The notes under the pieces: generated by a model
Told to the model about the DNA's origin: nothing
The model's database searches: none
What the model saw: the letters and a program-made list of their open reading frames with translations, nothing else
Part shown: positions 25,881 through 34,635 of the stretch, in pieces
Layout: every line of letters begins with the position of its first letter
Position numbering within the stretch: position 1 is the stretch's first letter
Position numbers and translations under genes: made by a program
Source of the DNA: Streptomyces deccanensis
GTDB lineage: Bacteria; Actinomycetota; Actinomycetes; Streptomycetales; Streptomycetaceae
Direction: 5' to 3'
Length of the DNA: 64,000 nucleotides
Assembly: GCF_022385335.1 (NCBI RefSeq)
Contig: NZ_CP092431.1
Span: forward strand, 7,130,001-7,194,000

Positions 25881-26258
25881 TCAGCCGGCGGTGTGGGCGA
25901 CGTACTCGTCGGCGGAGAGCAGATCGTCCGGCTCCTCCGCGACGCGTACCTTGAACAGCCACCCGCCCTCGAACGGGGCGGTGTTCACCAGCGACGGGTC
26001 GCTCACGACGTCCTCGTTGATCTCGGTGATCTCACCGGAGACCGGCGAGTACAGGTCGCTGACCGACTTCGTGGACTCCAGTTCGCCACAGGTCTCGCCC
26101 GCGGTCACCGTGGAGCCGACCTCGGGGAGCTGGGCGTAGACGACATCGCCGAGCGCGTTCGCCGCGAACTCCGTGATGCCGACCGTCGAGACGCCGTCCT
26201 CGGCGACCGACAGCCACTCGTGCTCCTTGCTGTAGCGCAGCTGCTGGGGGTTGCTCAT
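25881..26258 (-). CDS. gcvH: Glycine cleavage system H protein
   Basis: 125 residues. It is the lipoyl carrier of the glycine cleavage complex. The lipoyl site is Lys64 in [19 protein letters not shown], and [20 protein letters not shown] is the normal N-terminal strand region. It sits between gcvT (120 nt upstream) and glyA. The gcvP gene for the P protein is not in this window. Confidence 0.96.
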   Translation of the reverse strand: MSNPQQLRYSKEHEWLSVAEDGVSTVGITEFAANALGDVVYAQLPEVGSTVTAGETCGELESTKSVSDLYSPVSGEITEINEDVVSDPSLVNTAPFEGGWLFKVRVAEEPDDLLSADEYVAHTAG

Positions 26259-26378
26259 GGCCTGAATTCTCCTGTACGCGAGGGAGTGGTGATGAATGGG
26301 GTACTGCTGAAACCGCTGTTGAGCAGCGCGAATGTGCCCAGTGTCACGCTCGGGGGCGGGCGACCTCGCGCCCAGTGT

Positions 26379-27503
26379 CTACTTCTGCCGCTTGTAGAAC
26401 GGCAGCGCCACGACCTCGTACGGCTCGTGGCTGCCCCGGATGTCCACGCCCACACCGGCCGTGCCCGGCGCGGAGTGCGCGGCGTCGACGTAGGCCATGG
26501 CGATCGGCTTGCCCAGGGTGGGGGAGGGGGCACCGGAGGTGACCTCGCCGATCACCTGGCCGTCGGCGACCACGGCGTACCCGGCGCGGGGGACACGACG
26601 GCCCTCGGCGACCAGGCCGACGAGGACGCGGGGCGGCTCGTGGTCGGCGCGCTCGGCGGCCGCGCGCAGGGCCGCGCGGCCCACGAAGTCGCCCTCCTTG
26701 TCGAACTTGACCACGCGCCCGAGGCCCGCGTCGAAGGGGGTGAGGGAGGTCGACAGCTCATGCCCGTACAGCGGCATGCCCGCCTCCAGGCGGAGGGTGT
26801 CCCGGCAGGACAGTCCGCAGGGCACCAGGCCGACGCCCTCGCCCGCCTTGGTCAGCGCCTGCCACAGCTCGACCGCGTGCTCCGGCTTCACGAACAGCTC
26901 GAAGCCGTCCTCGCCGGTGTACCCGGTGCGCGCGATCAGCGCGGGAACCCCGGCGACCGTGCCCGGCAGTCCCGCGTAGTACTTCAGCCCGTCGAGGTCG
27001 GCGTCCGTGAGGGAGGCCAGGATCCCGGGCGACTCGGGGCCCTGCACGGCCAGCAGCGCGTACGCGTCCCGGTCGTCGCGCACCTCGGCGTCGAACCCGG
27101 CGGAACGCTCGACGAGCGCGTCCAGCACCACCTGGGCGTTGGAGGCGTTCGCGACGACCAGGTACTCGGTCTCGGCCAGCCGGTAGACGATCAGGTCGTC
27201 GAGGATGCCGCCGTCCTCGCGGCAGATCATGGTGTAGCGGGCACGGCCGACGCCGACGCTCCCGATGTTGCCCACGAGGGCGTGGTCCAACAGGGCGGCG
27301 GCCCGCGGTCCGGTGACGGTGATCTCGCCCATGTGGGACAGGTCGAAGAGTCCGGCCTTCGTGCGGACGGCGAGGTGCTCGTCCCGCTCGGAGCCGTAGC
27401 GCAGCGGCATGTCCCAGCCCGCGAAGTCGGTCATCGTCGCACCGAGCGAGCGGTGCAGGGCATCGAGCGCGGTACGGCGCGGTCCAGTGGTGGGGCTGCT
27501 CAT
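26379..27503 (-). CDS. gcvT: Glycine cleavage system aminomethyltransferase (T protein)
   Basis: 374 residues from ATG 27503, with GGGAG upstream; a longer in-frame reading would enter the riboswitch leader. Motifs are GWDMPLRYGSERDEHLAVR, LFDLSHMGEITVTGP, RTGYTGEDGFELF and LRLEAGMPLYGHEL. T protein releases ammonia from the aminomethyl-lipoyl H protein and transfers the one-carbon unit to tetrahydrofolate. First gene of the operon, controlled by the glycine riboswitch just upstream. Confidence 0.96.
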   Translation of the reverse strand: MSSPTTGPRRTALDALHRSLGATMTDFAGWDMPLRYGSERDEHLAVRTKAGLFDLSHMGEITVTGPRAAALLDHALVGNIGSVGVGRARYTMICREDGGILDDLIVYRLAETEYLVVANASNAQVVLDALVERSAGFDAEVRDDRDAYALLAVQGPESPGILASLTDADLDGLKYYAGLPGTVAGVPALIARTGYTGEDGFELFVKPEHAVELWQALTKAGEGVGLVPCGLSCRDTLRLEAGMPLYGHELSTSLTPFDAGLGRVVKFDKEGDFVGRAALRAAAERADHEPPRVLVGLVAEGRRVPRAGYAVVADGQVIGEVTSGAPSPTLGKPIAMAYVDAAHSAPGTAGVGVDIRGSHEPYEVVALPFYKRQK

Positions 27504-27545
27504 CGGTTTCCGCTCCCAGGGCATGACAGGCGACAGGTGAGGACA

Positions 27546-27762
27546 TTCCTCCCCATCTGTCATCGGAACCTGAGAGGTTCACCACGACCGTACGTACCGG
27601 TGGTCGTGACTTGCACCGTGGGTGGAGCCGCCCCCATGGAAGAGAGGTACGGCCCGCTTTTCAGATGTGCCTCGCCCGCGCGGTATCTGGGCCTGAGAGA
27701 TTCAAGGGAGGGACTTGCTCCTTCGGCGCCCCAGCGACGTGCTGCCGGGAACTCTCCCGCGC
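27546..27762 (-). promoter_or_regulatory. Tandem glycine riboswitch upstream of gcvT
   Basis: Read on the minus strand, aptamer 1 (about 27670-27760) shows GGGAGAGTTCCC, CGCCGAAGGAGCAAGTCC and CTCTCAGGCCC, which are the conserved glycine-aptamer elements. Aptamer 2 (about 27546-27665) shows CTCTCTTCC, GGTGCAAGTCAC and CCTCTCAGG followed by GACAGATGGGGAGG. Two aptamers in series 40-50 nt before the gcvT start fit the cooperative glycine ON switch known from gcv operons. Exact edges are approximate. Confidence 0.9.
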
Positions 27763-27965
27763 GGATTCAAGCGGCCGGTATGCAGTTGGCGCGGACATCA
27801 TCGCACGCATCGACGTGGCGCGGCAGGGGGAGCTTTCAAGGCAGACACAGCGGTCCGTAGCACACTTGTGGCCATACGAGGACTGAACCAGGAGGGATCG
27901 GGCATTACCTTCTCTTTACAGTCTGTGGGGATGGGACCTCCATGCCCCTGGGGAGGACGATCACG

Positions 27966-28637
27966 GTGAACAGGACCACGGCGTACGCGACGACGTCGGG
28001 CATCGCGATGCCCAAGCAGCCCGTCGCGCCGGCCGGCGCGGCGTGCGGCCCGTTCCCGAGGGCGGTCGTCCGCGACCTCCGGGCGCGTTCCGGGCGCAGC
28101 CCCCACGAGCTGACCTTCGGGCCCCACGACCTGGTGGTGGTCACCGGGCTCCCCGGCAGCGGCAAGTCGACCCTGATGCGGCGGGCGGTGCCCGGCGTCC
28201 GCATCGACTCCCAGGACACCCGCGACCGGTTCGACGCGCGCTTCGCCCGGCACCTGCCGTACGCGCTCTACCGCCCCTTCGTGCGCCTCGCGCACTACGC
28301 CGCGCTGCGACGCGCCCTCCGCTCGGGGGAGGGCGTCGTCGTGCACGACTGCGGGGCGCAGGCGTGGGTACGCAATTGGCTCGCGCGCGAGGCCCGCCGC
28401 CGGGGCGGCACACTTCACCTGCTGTTGCTCGACGTCACTCCCGGTGAGGCCCGGGACGGACAGCGGGAGCGGGGACGGGGCGTCTCCCGGTACGCGTTCG
28501 CGCGGCACAGGGGGGCGATGACCCGGCTGCTGCGGGCGGTGGAGAAAGGGAGGCTGCCGCAGGGCTGCGGGGCGGCCGTCCTCATCGACCGGGCCGCCGC
28601 CGATGTCCTGAAGCGGATCCACTTCCCGCGCTCCTGA
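27966..28637 (+). CDS. P-loop kinase-like ATPase (AAA_33/polynucleotide-kinase-like)
   Basis: 223 residues from GTG 27966, preceded by GGGAGGAC; an earlier ATG 27942 lacks such a site. Walker A is VVVTGLPGSGKSTLMRR near residue 60. Downstream RIDSQDTRDRFDARF, VVVHDCGAQAWVRNWLARE and LLLLDVTPGEARDGQRERGR resemble the kinase/zeta-toxin-like P-loop fold that phosphorylates small molecules or RNA ends. Substrate unknown. Divergent from the gcv operon and facing the SseB genes. Confidence 0.75.
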   Translation: MNRTTAYATTSGIAMPKQPVAPAGAACGPFPRAVVRDLRARSGRSPHELTFGPHDLVVVTGLPGSGKSTLMRRAVPGVRIDSQDTRDRFDARFARHLPYALYRPFVRLAHYAALRRALRSGEGVVVHDCGAQAWVRNWLAREARRRGGTLHLLLLDVTPGEARDGQRERGRGVSRYAFARHRGAMTRLLRAVEKGRLPQGCGAAVLIDRAAADVLKRIHFPRS

Positions 28638-28711
28638 GGGGCGCGCCCCCGCCCCGGAAGCAATTAAGGTGCAGGGACAACAGCATCACGGAGCAAAGCG
28701 GTAGGCAGCAG

Positions 28712-29488
28712 ATGGACTTCCCGGCGGACTTTCCGGCACAGGCGTATCCCCATGGGCACGGCGGATGGCCCGGCAACGAGCTGGAGGAGGTGCTGTCCGC
28801 CTCGCTCGGGGTGCCCCAGGCCGGGGCGCGGATCGTGGAGGTGCTGGCCCGCAGCTTCGTCTGGGTGCCGCTGCCGGAGGGCGGCGGCCCGCAGAGCGGT
28901 CAGCTCGACCTGCCGACGATGGAGTTCGACGGGCAGGCGTATGTGCCGGTCTTCAGCTCGGAGGAGCAGTTCCGCCAGGTCGTCGGCAACCACATGTCGT
29001 ACACGATCGCCCCGGCCGTCGAGTTCGCGCGGGGCCTGCCCCCGCAGATCGGGCTCGCGCTCAACCCCGACGGCGTCGTGGGCATCCCGCTGCCGCCGCC
29101 CGCCGTGGCCGAGCTGTGCCGGGCCGGGCGGACCTCGCTGGACGGATCGGCGAGCGGCGCCCGCGTCCGGCTCTACGAACCGGACTGGCAGGACGACCCG
29201 GTGGACTTCCTGGCCGCGGCCTCGGCCGAGTTCGCCGACGCCGGGGTCGTGCTCTCCGCCCGCCGCTGCCTCGCCACCATCGAGACCGCCGACCCCGTCA
29301 TGTTCATCGGGGTCGAACTGGGCTCCTGGGAGGCCGACCGCGCCCTCCCCCTCGCCGCCCTCGGCCGGGCCCTCGCCAAGACCCCCGTCCCCTGGCCGGT
29401 CAACATGGTCTTCCTGGACGTGGCCCAGGACCCGGTCGGCGACTGGCTCCGCGAGAAGGTGCGGCCCTTCTACCAACAGGGGTACTGA
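28712..29488 (+). CDS. SseB-family protein (first of two)
   Basis: 258 residues. LEEVLSASLGVPQAGARIVE, FVWVPLP, AYVPVFSSEEQFRQ and EFARGLPPQIGLALNPDGVV match the SseB N- and C-terminal domains. The E. coli namesake is linked to serine sensitivity, but the molecular role is unknown. Followed 156 nt later by a paralog. Location beside serine/glycine genes is suggestive but may be coincidental. Soluble; no signal peptide. Confidence 0.85.
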   Translation: MDFPADFPAQAYPHGHGGWPGNELEEVLSASLGVPQAGARIVEVLARSFVWVPLPEGGGPQSGQLDLPTMEFDGQAYVPVFSSEEQFRQVVGNHMSYTIAPAVEFARGLPPQIGLALNPDGVVGIPLPPPAVAELCRAGRTSLDGSASGARVRLYEPDWQDDPVDFLAAASAEFADAGVVLSARRCLATIETADPVMFIGVELGSWEADRALPLAALGRALAKTPVPWPVNMVFLDVAQDPVGDWLREKVRPFYQQGY

Positions 29489-29499
29489 TCGGCGTGCCC

Positions 29500-29536
29500 C
29501 GAAAAGGGCGCGGGGAGTGGCGCGACCAGCCACGAC
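29500..29536. repeat. Degenerate right half of the dispersed GC-rich inverted repeat
   Basis: GGGCGCGGGGAGTGGCGCG followed by ACCAGCC differs by a few bases from the right arms at 45847-45871 and 51977-52001. It lies alone between the two SseB genes, with no matching left arm. Confidence 0.6.
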
Positions 29537-29644
29537 GCGCCCGCGCACCGCGACGCACAGCAACGTTCGAGCCCTGACCGGCTCAACCAGCGCACCACCT
29601 AAGCTGTCTCCTATAACCAGGGTCCAACACGAAGGACGGCCAAC

Positions 29645-30430
29645 GTGAGCGGCAGCATCGCCACCGGGCAGGTCGAGCACATGCTGCGGCAGGTGACGCC
29701 CGGGCGTTACGACGCCTACGAGGCGCTGCTGCGTGCCCTCGCCACCCCGTCCTCCGGCCAGATCTGGATGCTGCTCTGGCACGGCCAGGCCGGCTCCCCG
29801 GACGCCCAGTACGGGAACATGGAGGTCGACGGGTTCAACTACGCCCCGTGCGTGACCTCCGCCCAGGAGCTCTCCGCCAGTGGCTGGAACCGCAGTTACG
29901 AGGTGGTCGACGGCCTCGACGTGGCCCGCACCCTCTACCCCGACCACTACGGCCTCTGGCTCAACCCGCACGCGCCGGGCGGCGGCGTCGGCATCCCCTG
30001 GCTCGACCTGCGCCGGATCGCCACCGGCCTGGAGCGACAGCCCGCGGGCCCGCTGCGGCTGTCCGAGCCGGCCATCGAGATCCCGCAGTTCTACGCCCTG
30101 CTGACGCAGAACGCCCACCGCACGCCCGCCGTGCGCTCCCTGCGCCGTGCCTGGGTGCAGCCCGCGCTCGGCGCGCCGTACCTCGCCATCGGCCTCGACG
30201 TGTACGACACCTCGCCGCCGGCCGTCGACTCGGTGCGGGCGATGATGCAGCAGTCCATCGGCGCGGTCCCGGACGGGCTGCCCGTCTCCACCGTCGCCAT
30301 GTCCGACGAGTACGACCCGGTCGCCATGTGGCTGCGCGCGGGCGCACGCCCCTTCTACGACCGCGAGGCCCACGCGGCGCCCGCCCAGGCCCCGGCTGCG
30401 GGCGGATACGGGTACCCGAGCGGCTACTGA
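29645..30430 (+). CDS. SseB-family protein (second of two)
   Basis: 261 residues. SGQIWMLLWHGQAGSPDAQY, the GVGIPWLDLRRI segment and a C-terminal LAIGLDVYDTSPPAVDSVRA domain match the SseB_C fold and parallel the preceding protein. The C-terminal ~30 residues are Ala/Pro/Gly/Tyr-rich. GTG start without a strong ribosome binding site (AAGGACGG upstream). Probably a diverged duplicate; function unknown. Confidence 0.8.
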   Translation: MSGSIATGQVEHMLRQVTPGRYDAYEALLRALATPSSGQIWMLLWHGQAGSPDAQYGNMEVDGFNYAPCVTSAQELSASGWNRSYEVVDGLDVARTLYPDHYGLWLNPHAPGGGVGIPWLDLRRIATGLERQPAGPLRLSEPAIEIPQFYALLTQNAHRTPAVRSLRRAWVQPALGAPYLAIGLDVYDTSPPAVDSVRAMMQQSIGAVPDGLPVSTVAMSDEYDPVAMWLRAGARPFYDREAHAAPAQAPAAGGYGYPSGY

Positions 30431-30748
30431 GCCGGGGTGAGCGTGGTTTCCACCGCTCAACAGAGCGTCACGTCCGCATAGCGGAACTGTGCTGGCCACA
30501 TCACGGTTGCGCATACATTCGCCGTCAAGTCTGGTGCCTGATCGCGCGACCGTTGAAGACTCCCCCAGAGCAGTGGGGGGATCCGGCGAACACGCTGTTC
30601 ATGCGGTGAAGTTCGGTGCCGTACCTCCCTCTCGTACCCAGCAGTAGTCACAGAGCAAGAGAGCAGTAGTGGTGACGGACCGCACCGCAGACCCGGGCGG
30701 CCGCCAGGCACAGTCGGCAACCACCGGCACGGGCAAGCACGAGGGACG
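30431..30748. promoter_or_regulatory. Leader/intergenic region before the opp operon
   Basis: 318 bp. A bulged stem-loop at 30438-30459 (TGAGCG..CGCTCA) may terminate the SseB transcript. A second hairpin at 30561-30581 (TCCCCC with GGGGGGA around eight bases) lies in the presumed opp leader. A short ORF occupies 30672-30752. A promoter is expected near 30500-30560 but cannot be fixed by eye. Confidence 0.5.
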
Positions 30749-30752
30749 ATGA
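30672..30752 (+). CDS. Candidate 26-residue leader ORF overlapping the oppC start
   Basis: GTG 30672 has GAGAG about eleven bases upstream. The frame stays open for 26 codons and stops at TGA 30750-30752, overlapping the oppC start as ATGA. The product (VTDRTADPGGRQAQSATTGT...) is hydrophilic and resembles no family. It could be a coupling leader peptide or chance; length alone cannot decide. Confidence 0.35.
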   Translation: MTDRTADPGGRQAQSATTGTGKHEGR

Positions 30753-31747
30753 CCGCACCCATTGAGACGACCGGATCGCAGGCCGAGGCACAGCCCGAGG
30801 CCGTGCTGGAAGGTGTCGAGGCCAAGAAGATCGAGGGCCGTTCGCTCGGCCAGATCGCCTGGACCCGCTTCAAGCGCGACAAGGTGGCGGTCGCCGGCGG
30901 CATCATCGTCGTCCTGCTGATCCTGATCGCGGCCCTCTCCCGGCCGCTGCAGTCGATGCTGGGGCTCGACCCCAACGCGTTCAACCAGGACCTGATCGAC
31001 CCCAACACCTCCCTGCCGAAGGGTGACTTCGGCGGGATGAGCTGGGACCACCCGCTCGGTGTCGAGCCGAAGTTCGGCCGCGACATCCTCGCCCGCATCC
31101 TGGAGGGCTCCTGGGTCTCCCTGGTGGTGGCCTTCGGCGCGACGATCCTGTCCAACGCCATCGGCGTGGTGCTCGGCCTGGTCGCCGGCTACTACGGCGG
31201 CCGGGTCGACACGGTCGTGAGCCGGCTGATGGACACCTTCCTGGCGTTCCCGCTGCTGCTGTTCGCCATCGCCATCTCCGCGACGCTCCAGGGCGGCGCC
31301 TTCGGCCTCGAAGGGCTGCCGCTGCACATCTCGGTGCTGATCTTCGTCATCGGCTTCTTCAACTGGCCGTACATGGGACGCATCGTGCGCGGTCAGACCC
31401 TGGCCCTGCGCGAGCGGGAGTTCATCGACGCCTCGCGCGGCATGGGAGCGGGCGGCCCGTACGTCCTGTTCAAGGAACTGCTGCCCAACCTCGTCGCGCC
31501 GATCATCGTCTACTCCACCCTGCTCATCCCGACCAACATCATCTTCGAGGCGTCGCTCAGCTTCCTCGGGGTCGGGATCCAGCCGCCGCAGGCCTCCTGG
31601 GGCGGAATGCTCAACCAGGCGGTCGACTTCTTCGAGGTCGATCCGCAGTACATGATCGTTCCCGGCCTCGCGATCTTCATCACGGTGCTGGCCTTCAACC
31701 TCCTCGGTGACGGCCTCCGGGACGCCCTCGACCCCCGCAGCCGCTGA
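30749..31747 (+). CDS. oppC: Oligopeptide ABC transporter permease (OppC type)
   Basis: 332 residues with the OppC_N helix (VAVAGGIIVVLLILIAALSR) and five more transmembrane segments. It has the EAA-loop consensus REREFIDASRGMGAGG and a terminal GLAIFITVLAFNLLGDGLRD, as in dipeptide/oligopeptide permeases. GTG/ATG: ATG 30749 with AGGGA upstream. It opens the operon, unlike the common A-B-C-D-F order. Forms the membrane channel with OppB. Confidence 0.93.
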   Translation: MTAPIETTGSQAEAQPEAVLEGVEAKKIEGRSLGQIAWTRFKRDKVAVAGGIIVVLLILIAALSRPLQSMLGLDPNAFNQDLIDPNTSLPKGDFGGMSWDHPLGVEPKFGRDILARILEGSWVSLVVAFGATILSNAIGVVLGLVAGYYGGRVDTVVSRLMDTFLAFPLLLFAIAISATLQGGAFGLEGLPLHISVLIFVIGFFNWPYMGRIVRGQTLALREREFIDASRGMGAGGPYVLFKELLPNLVAPIIVYSTLLIPTNIIFEASLSFLGVGIQPPQASWGGMLNQAVDFFEVDPQYMIVPGLAIFITVLAFNLLGDGLRDALDPRSR

Positions 31748-31803
31748 CGTCTGCGGCCGTCGTCCCACACAACTGTCCAACTACGAAGGGGAAACCGACC
31801 ATC

Positions 31804-33558
31804 ATGCGAAGGTCAGCAATGGCCGCTGTCGCGGTTGTGAGCAGCGCCGGCCTGCTCCTGTCCGCCTGCAGCAAGGCGGAAGACGGTACGGACACCCCCA
31901 AGGGCGCCGGCGCCAACGCCGCGACCAAGGGTGTCGTCAACGAGTCGACCAAAAAGGGCGGCACGGTCACGTACGCCAGCTCCGACGCCCCGGAGTCGCT
32001 CGACCCGGGCAACATGTACTACGCGTACGGCTTCAACTTCAGCCGCCTCTACGCGCGTCCGCTGATGACGTTCAAGCCCGGCCCCGGCGAGAAGGGCAAC
32101 GAGCTCGTCCCCGACCTGGCGGAGAGCGCGGGTACGCCCAGCGACGGCGGCAAGACGTGGACGTACAAGATCCGTCAGGGCGTCAAGTTCGAGGACGGCA
32201 CCCCGGTGACGTCCAAGGACGTCAAGTACGCCGTGGAGCGCTCGAACTTCGCGCGTGACGTGCTCTCGCTGGGTCCGAACTACTTCCAGCAGATGCTGGA
32301 CGACCCGAAGAAGTACAAGGGCCCCTACGCGGACAAGAGCGACAAGGGCATCTCCTCCATAGAGACGCCGGACGACCACACGATCGTCTTCAAGCTGAAC
32401 AAGGCGTTCTCGGAGTTCGACTACCTGGCGAGCATGCCGCAGACGGCTCCGGTGCCGAAGGCCAAGGACACCGGCGTCGACTACACCAAGAAGGTCGTCT
32501 CCACCGGCTCGTACAAGTTCGAGAAGTACGACGAGGGCAAGCAGATCGTCCTGGTCCGCAACCCCGAGTGGGACGCCAAGACGGACCCGCTGCGCAAGCA
32601 GTACCCGGACAAGATCGTGGTGAACCTGAAGGTCAACAAGGCCACCATCGACAAGGACGTCATGTCCGGCGACACCATGATCGACATCCAGGGCACCGGT
32701 GTCGACGCCCAGACCCAGGCCCAGGTCCTCAAGGACAAGGACAAGGAGGCCAACACCGACAACGCGCTCGGCGGCCGTCTCGTCTACACGGCGATCAACA
32801 CCAAGGTCGCGCCGTTCGACAACGTCGAGTGCCGCAAGGCCGTCCAGTACGCGATCGACAAGGTCGCCGTGCAGACCGCCATGGGCGGCCCGATCCGCGG
32901 TGACATCGCCTCCACCGTCCTGCCCACCGACGTCACGGGCTACGAGAAGGCCGACCTGTACGCCACCCCGGACAACAAGGGTGACGTCACCAAGGCCAAG
33001 GAGCACCTGAAGGCCTGCGGCAAGGAGGGCGGCTTCAAGACCTCCATCTCCGCGCGCACCGACCGTCAGGGCGAGGTCGACGCGGCCACCGCGGTCGTCG
33101 AGGCGCTGAAGAAGGTCGGCATCGAGGCCGACATCAAGCAGTACCCGTCGGGCAAGTACTTCTCCGACTACGCGGGTGTGCCGGCGTTCAACAAGAAGAA
33201 CAACATCGGCCTGATCATGATGCAGTGGGGCGCCGACTGGCCCACCGGCTACGGCTTCCTGCAGCAGATCGTGCACGGCAAGGCCATCGGCCAGTCCGGC
33301 AACACCAACCTGTCCGAGCTGAACGACCCGGCGATCAACAAGCTGCTCGACGACGCGATCGGCAACACCGACGAGGCCGCCCGCACCGCCGCGTACACCG
33401 AGGTCGACAAGAAGGTCATGGAGCAGGCCGCCATCGTGCCGCTGACCTACTTCAAGGTCCTGCTGTACCGCTCGCCGTACGCCACCAACCTGGTGTCGTC
33501 CTCGGCCTTCAGCGGTCAGTACGACTACCTCAACATCGGTACCACGGAAAAGAAGTAG
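31804..33558 (+). CDS. oppA: Oligopeptide ABC transporter substrate-binding lipoprotein
   Basis: 584 residues, SBP_bac_5 family. The lipoprotein signal MRRSAMAAVAVVSSAG then LLLSAC puts the lipidated Cys at residue 22. GGTVTYASSDAPESLDPGNM is the mature N-terminal signature. DLAESAGTPSDGGKTWTYKI and VKFEDGTPVTSKDVKYAVER are the typical central motifs. It captures peptides on the outer membrane face for the OppBC channel. Lies 56 nt after oppC. Confidence 0.95.
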   Translation: MRRSAMAAVAVVSSAGLLLSACSKAEDGTDTPKGAGANAATKGVVNESTKKGGTVTYASSDAPESLDPGNMYYAYGFNFSRLYARPLMTFKPGPGEKGNELVPDLAESAGTPSDGGKTWTYKIRQGVKFEDGTPVTSKDVKYAVERSNFARDVLSLGPNYFQQMLDDPKKYKGPYADKSDKGISSIETPDDHTIVFKLNKAFSEFDYLASMPQTAPVPKAKDTGVDYTKKVVSTGSYKFEKYDEGKQIVLVRNPEWDAKTDPLRKQYPDKIVVNLKVNKATIDKDVMSGDTMIDIQGTGVDAQTQAQVLKDKDKEANTDNALGGRLVYTAINTKVAPFDNVECRKAVQYAIDKVAVQTAMGGPIRGDIASTVLPTDVTGYEKADLYATPDNKGDVTKAKEHLKACGKEGGFKTSISARTDRQGEVDAATAVVEALKKVGIEADIKQYPSGKYFSDYAGVPAFNKKNNIGLIMMQWGADWPTGYGFLQQIVHGKAIGQSGNTNLSELNDPAINKLLDDAIGNTDEAARTAAYTEVDKKVMEQAAIVPLTYFKVLLYRSPYATNLVSSSAFSGQYDYLNIGTTEKK

Positions 33559-33627
33559 CCCCGGAAGGCAGGTGAAGGCATTGGCGCCCGCGGGTGAGCA
33601 CACCCGCGGGCGCCGGCGCCGGTCCTC

Positions 33628-34635
33628 GTGATCTCGTACATCATCCGCCGGACGATCGCGGCGGTGATCCTGCTGCTCGTCGTCACCGCGGTCACCTTCG
33701 GCATCTTCTTCATTCTGCCGAAGCTCGCCGGGCAGACAGTCGACCAGCTGGCACAGCAGTACATCGGCAAGAACCCCTCGCCCGAGGACATCGCGGCGGT
33801 CAAGCGGAACCTGGGTCTGGACCAGCCGGTCTACGAGCAGTACTGGAACTTCCTCAAGGGGATCGTCTCCGGTGCCACGTACGACCTCGGACCCACCACG
33901 GTCCGCTGCGACGCGCCCTGCTTCGGCTACTCCTTCAAGGACCACCTGGAGGTCTGGCCGCAGCTCACCAGCCGCCTGCCGGTCACCATCTCGCTCGCCG
34001 CCGGTGCCGCCGTGCTGTGGCTGCTGGGCGGTATCACGGCCGGTGTCATCTCGGCCCTGAAGCCCGGCTCGTTCTTCGACCGGGCCGCCATGGGCGTGGC
34101 CCTCGCGGGCGTCTCCCTGCCCATGTTCTTCACCGGTCAGCTGGCCCTGCTGCTGTTCAGCTACCAGCTGGAGATCTTCGGCAGGACCTACGTCCCCTTC
34201 ACCGAGAACCCCTCGCAGTGGGCCAACACCCTCTTCCTGCCCTGGTGTTCGCTGGCGCTCCTCTATTCGGCCATCTACGCCCGGCTCACCCGCTCGGGCA
34301 TGCTGGAGACGATGAACGAGGACTACATCCGCACCGCGCGGGCCAAGGGCCTGCGGGAGCGCAAGGTGGTCGTGAAGCACGGTCTGCGGGCCGCGCTGAC
34401 CCCGCTGGTGACCGTCTTCGGCATGGACGTCGGTCTGCTCCTCGGCGGCGCCCTCATCACCGAGACCGTGTTCTCCCTGCACGGCATCGGCGAGTACGCG
34501 GTCCAGTCGATCAGCGCCAACGACCTGCCCCCGATCCTCGGGGTGACCCTGCTCGCGGCGTTCTTCGTCGTCTTCATGAACCTTGTGGTGGACCTGCTGT
34601 ACGCCACGATCGACCCGCGGGTGAGGCTCTCGTGA
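33628..34635 (+). CDS. oppB: Oligopeptide ABC transporter permease (OppB type)
   Basis: 335 residues beginning ISYIIRRTIAAVILLLVVTA (GTG start), the standard OppB N-terminal helix. It has the EAA loop EDYIRTARAKGLRERKVVVK and ends [13 protein letters not shown]. Six transmembrane segments are expected. Overlaps the next gene as GTGA, so translation of oppB and oppD is coupled. Confidence 0.95.
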   Translation: MISYIIRRTIAAVILLLVVTAVTFGIFFILPKLAGQTVDQLAQQYIGKNPSPEDIAAVKRNLGLDQPVYEQYWNFLKGIVSGATYDLGPTTVRCDAPCFGYSFKDHLEVWPQLTSRLPVTISLAAGAAVLWLLGGITAGVISALKPGSFFDRAAMGVALAGVSLPMFFTGQLALLLFSYQLEIFGRTYVPFTENPSQWANTLFLPWCSLALLYSAIYARLTRSGMLETMNEDYIRTARAKGLRERKVVVKHGLRAALTPLVTVFGMDVGLLLGGALITETVFSLHGIGEYAVQSISANDLPPILGVTLLAAFFVVFMNLVVDLLYATIDPRVRLS

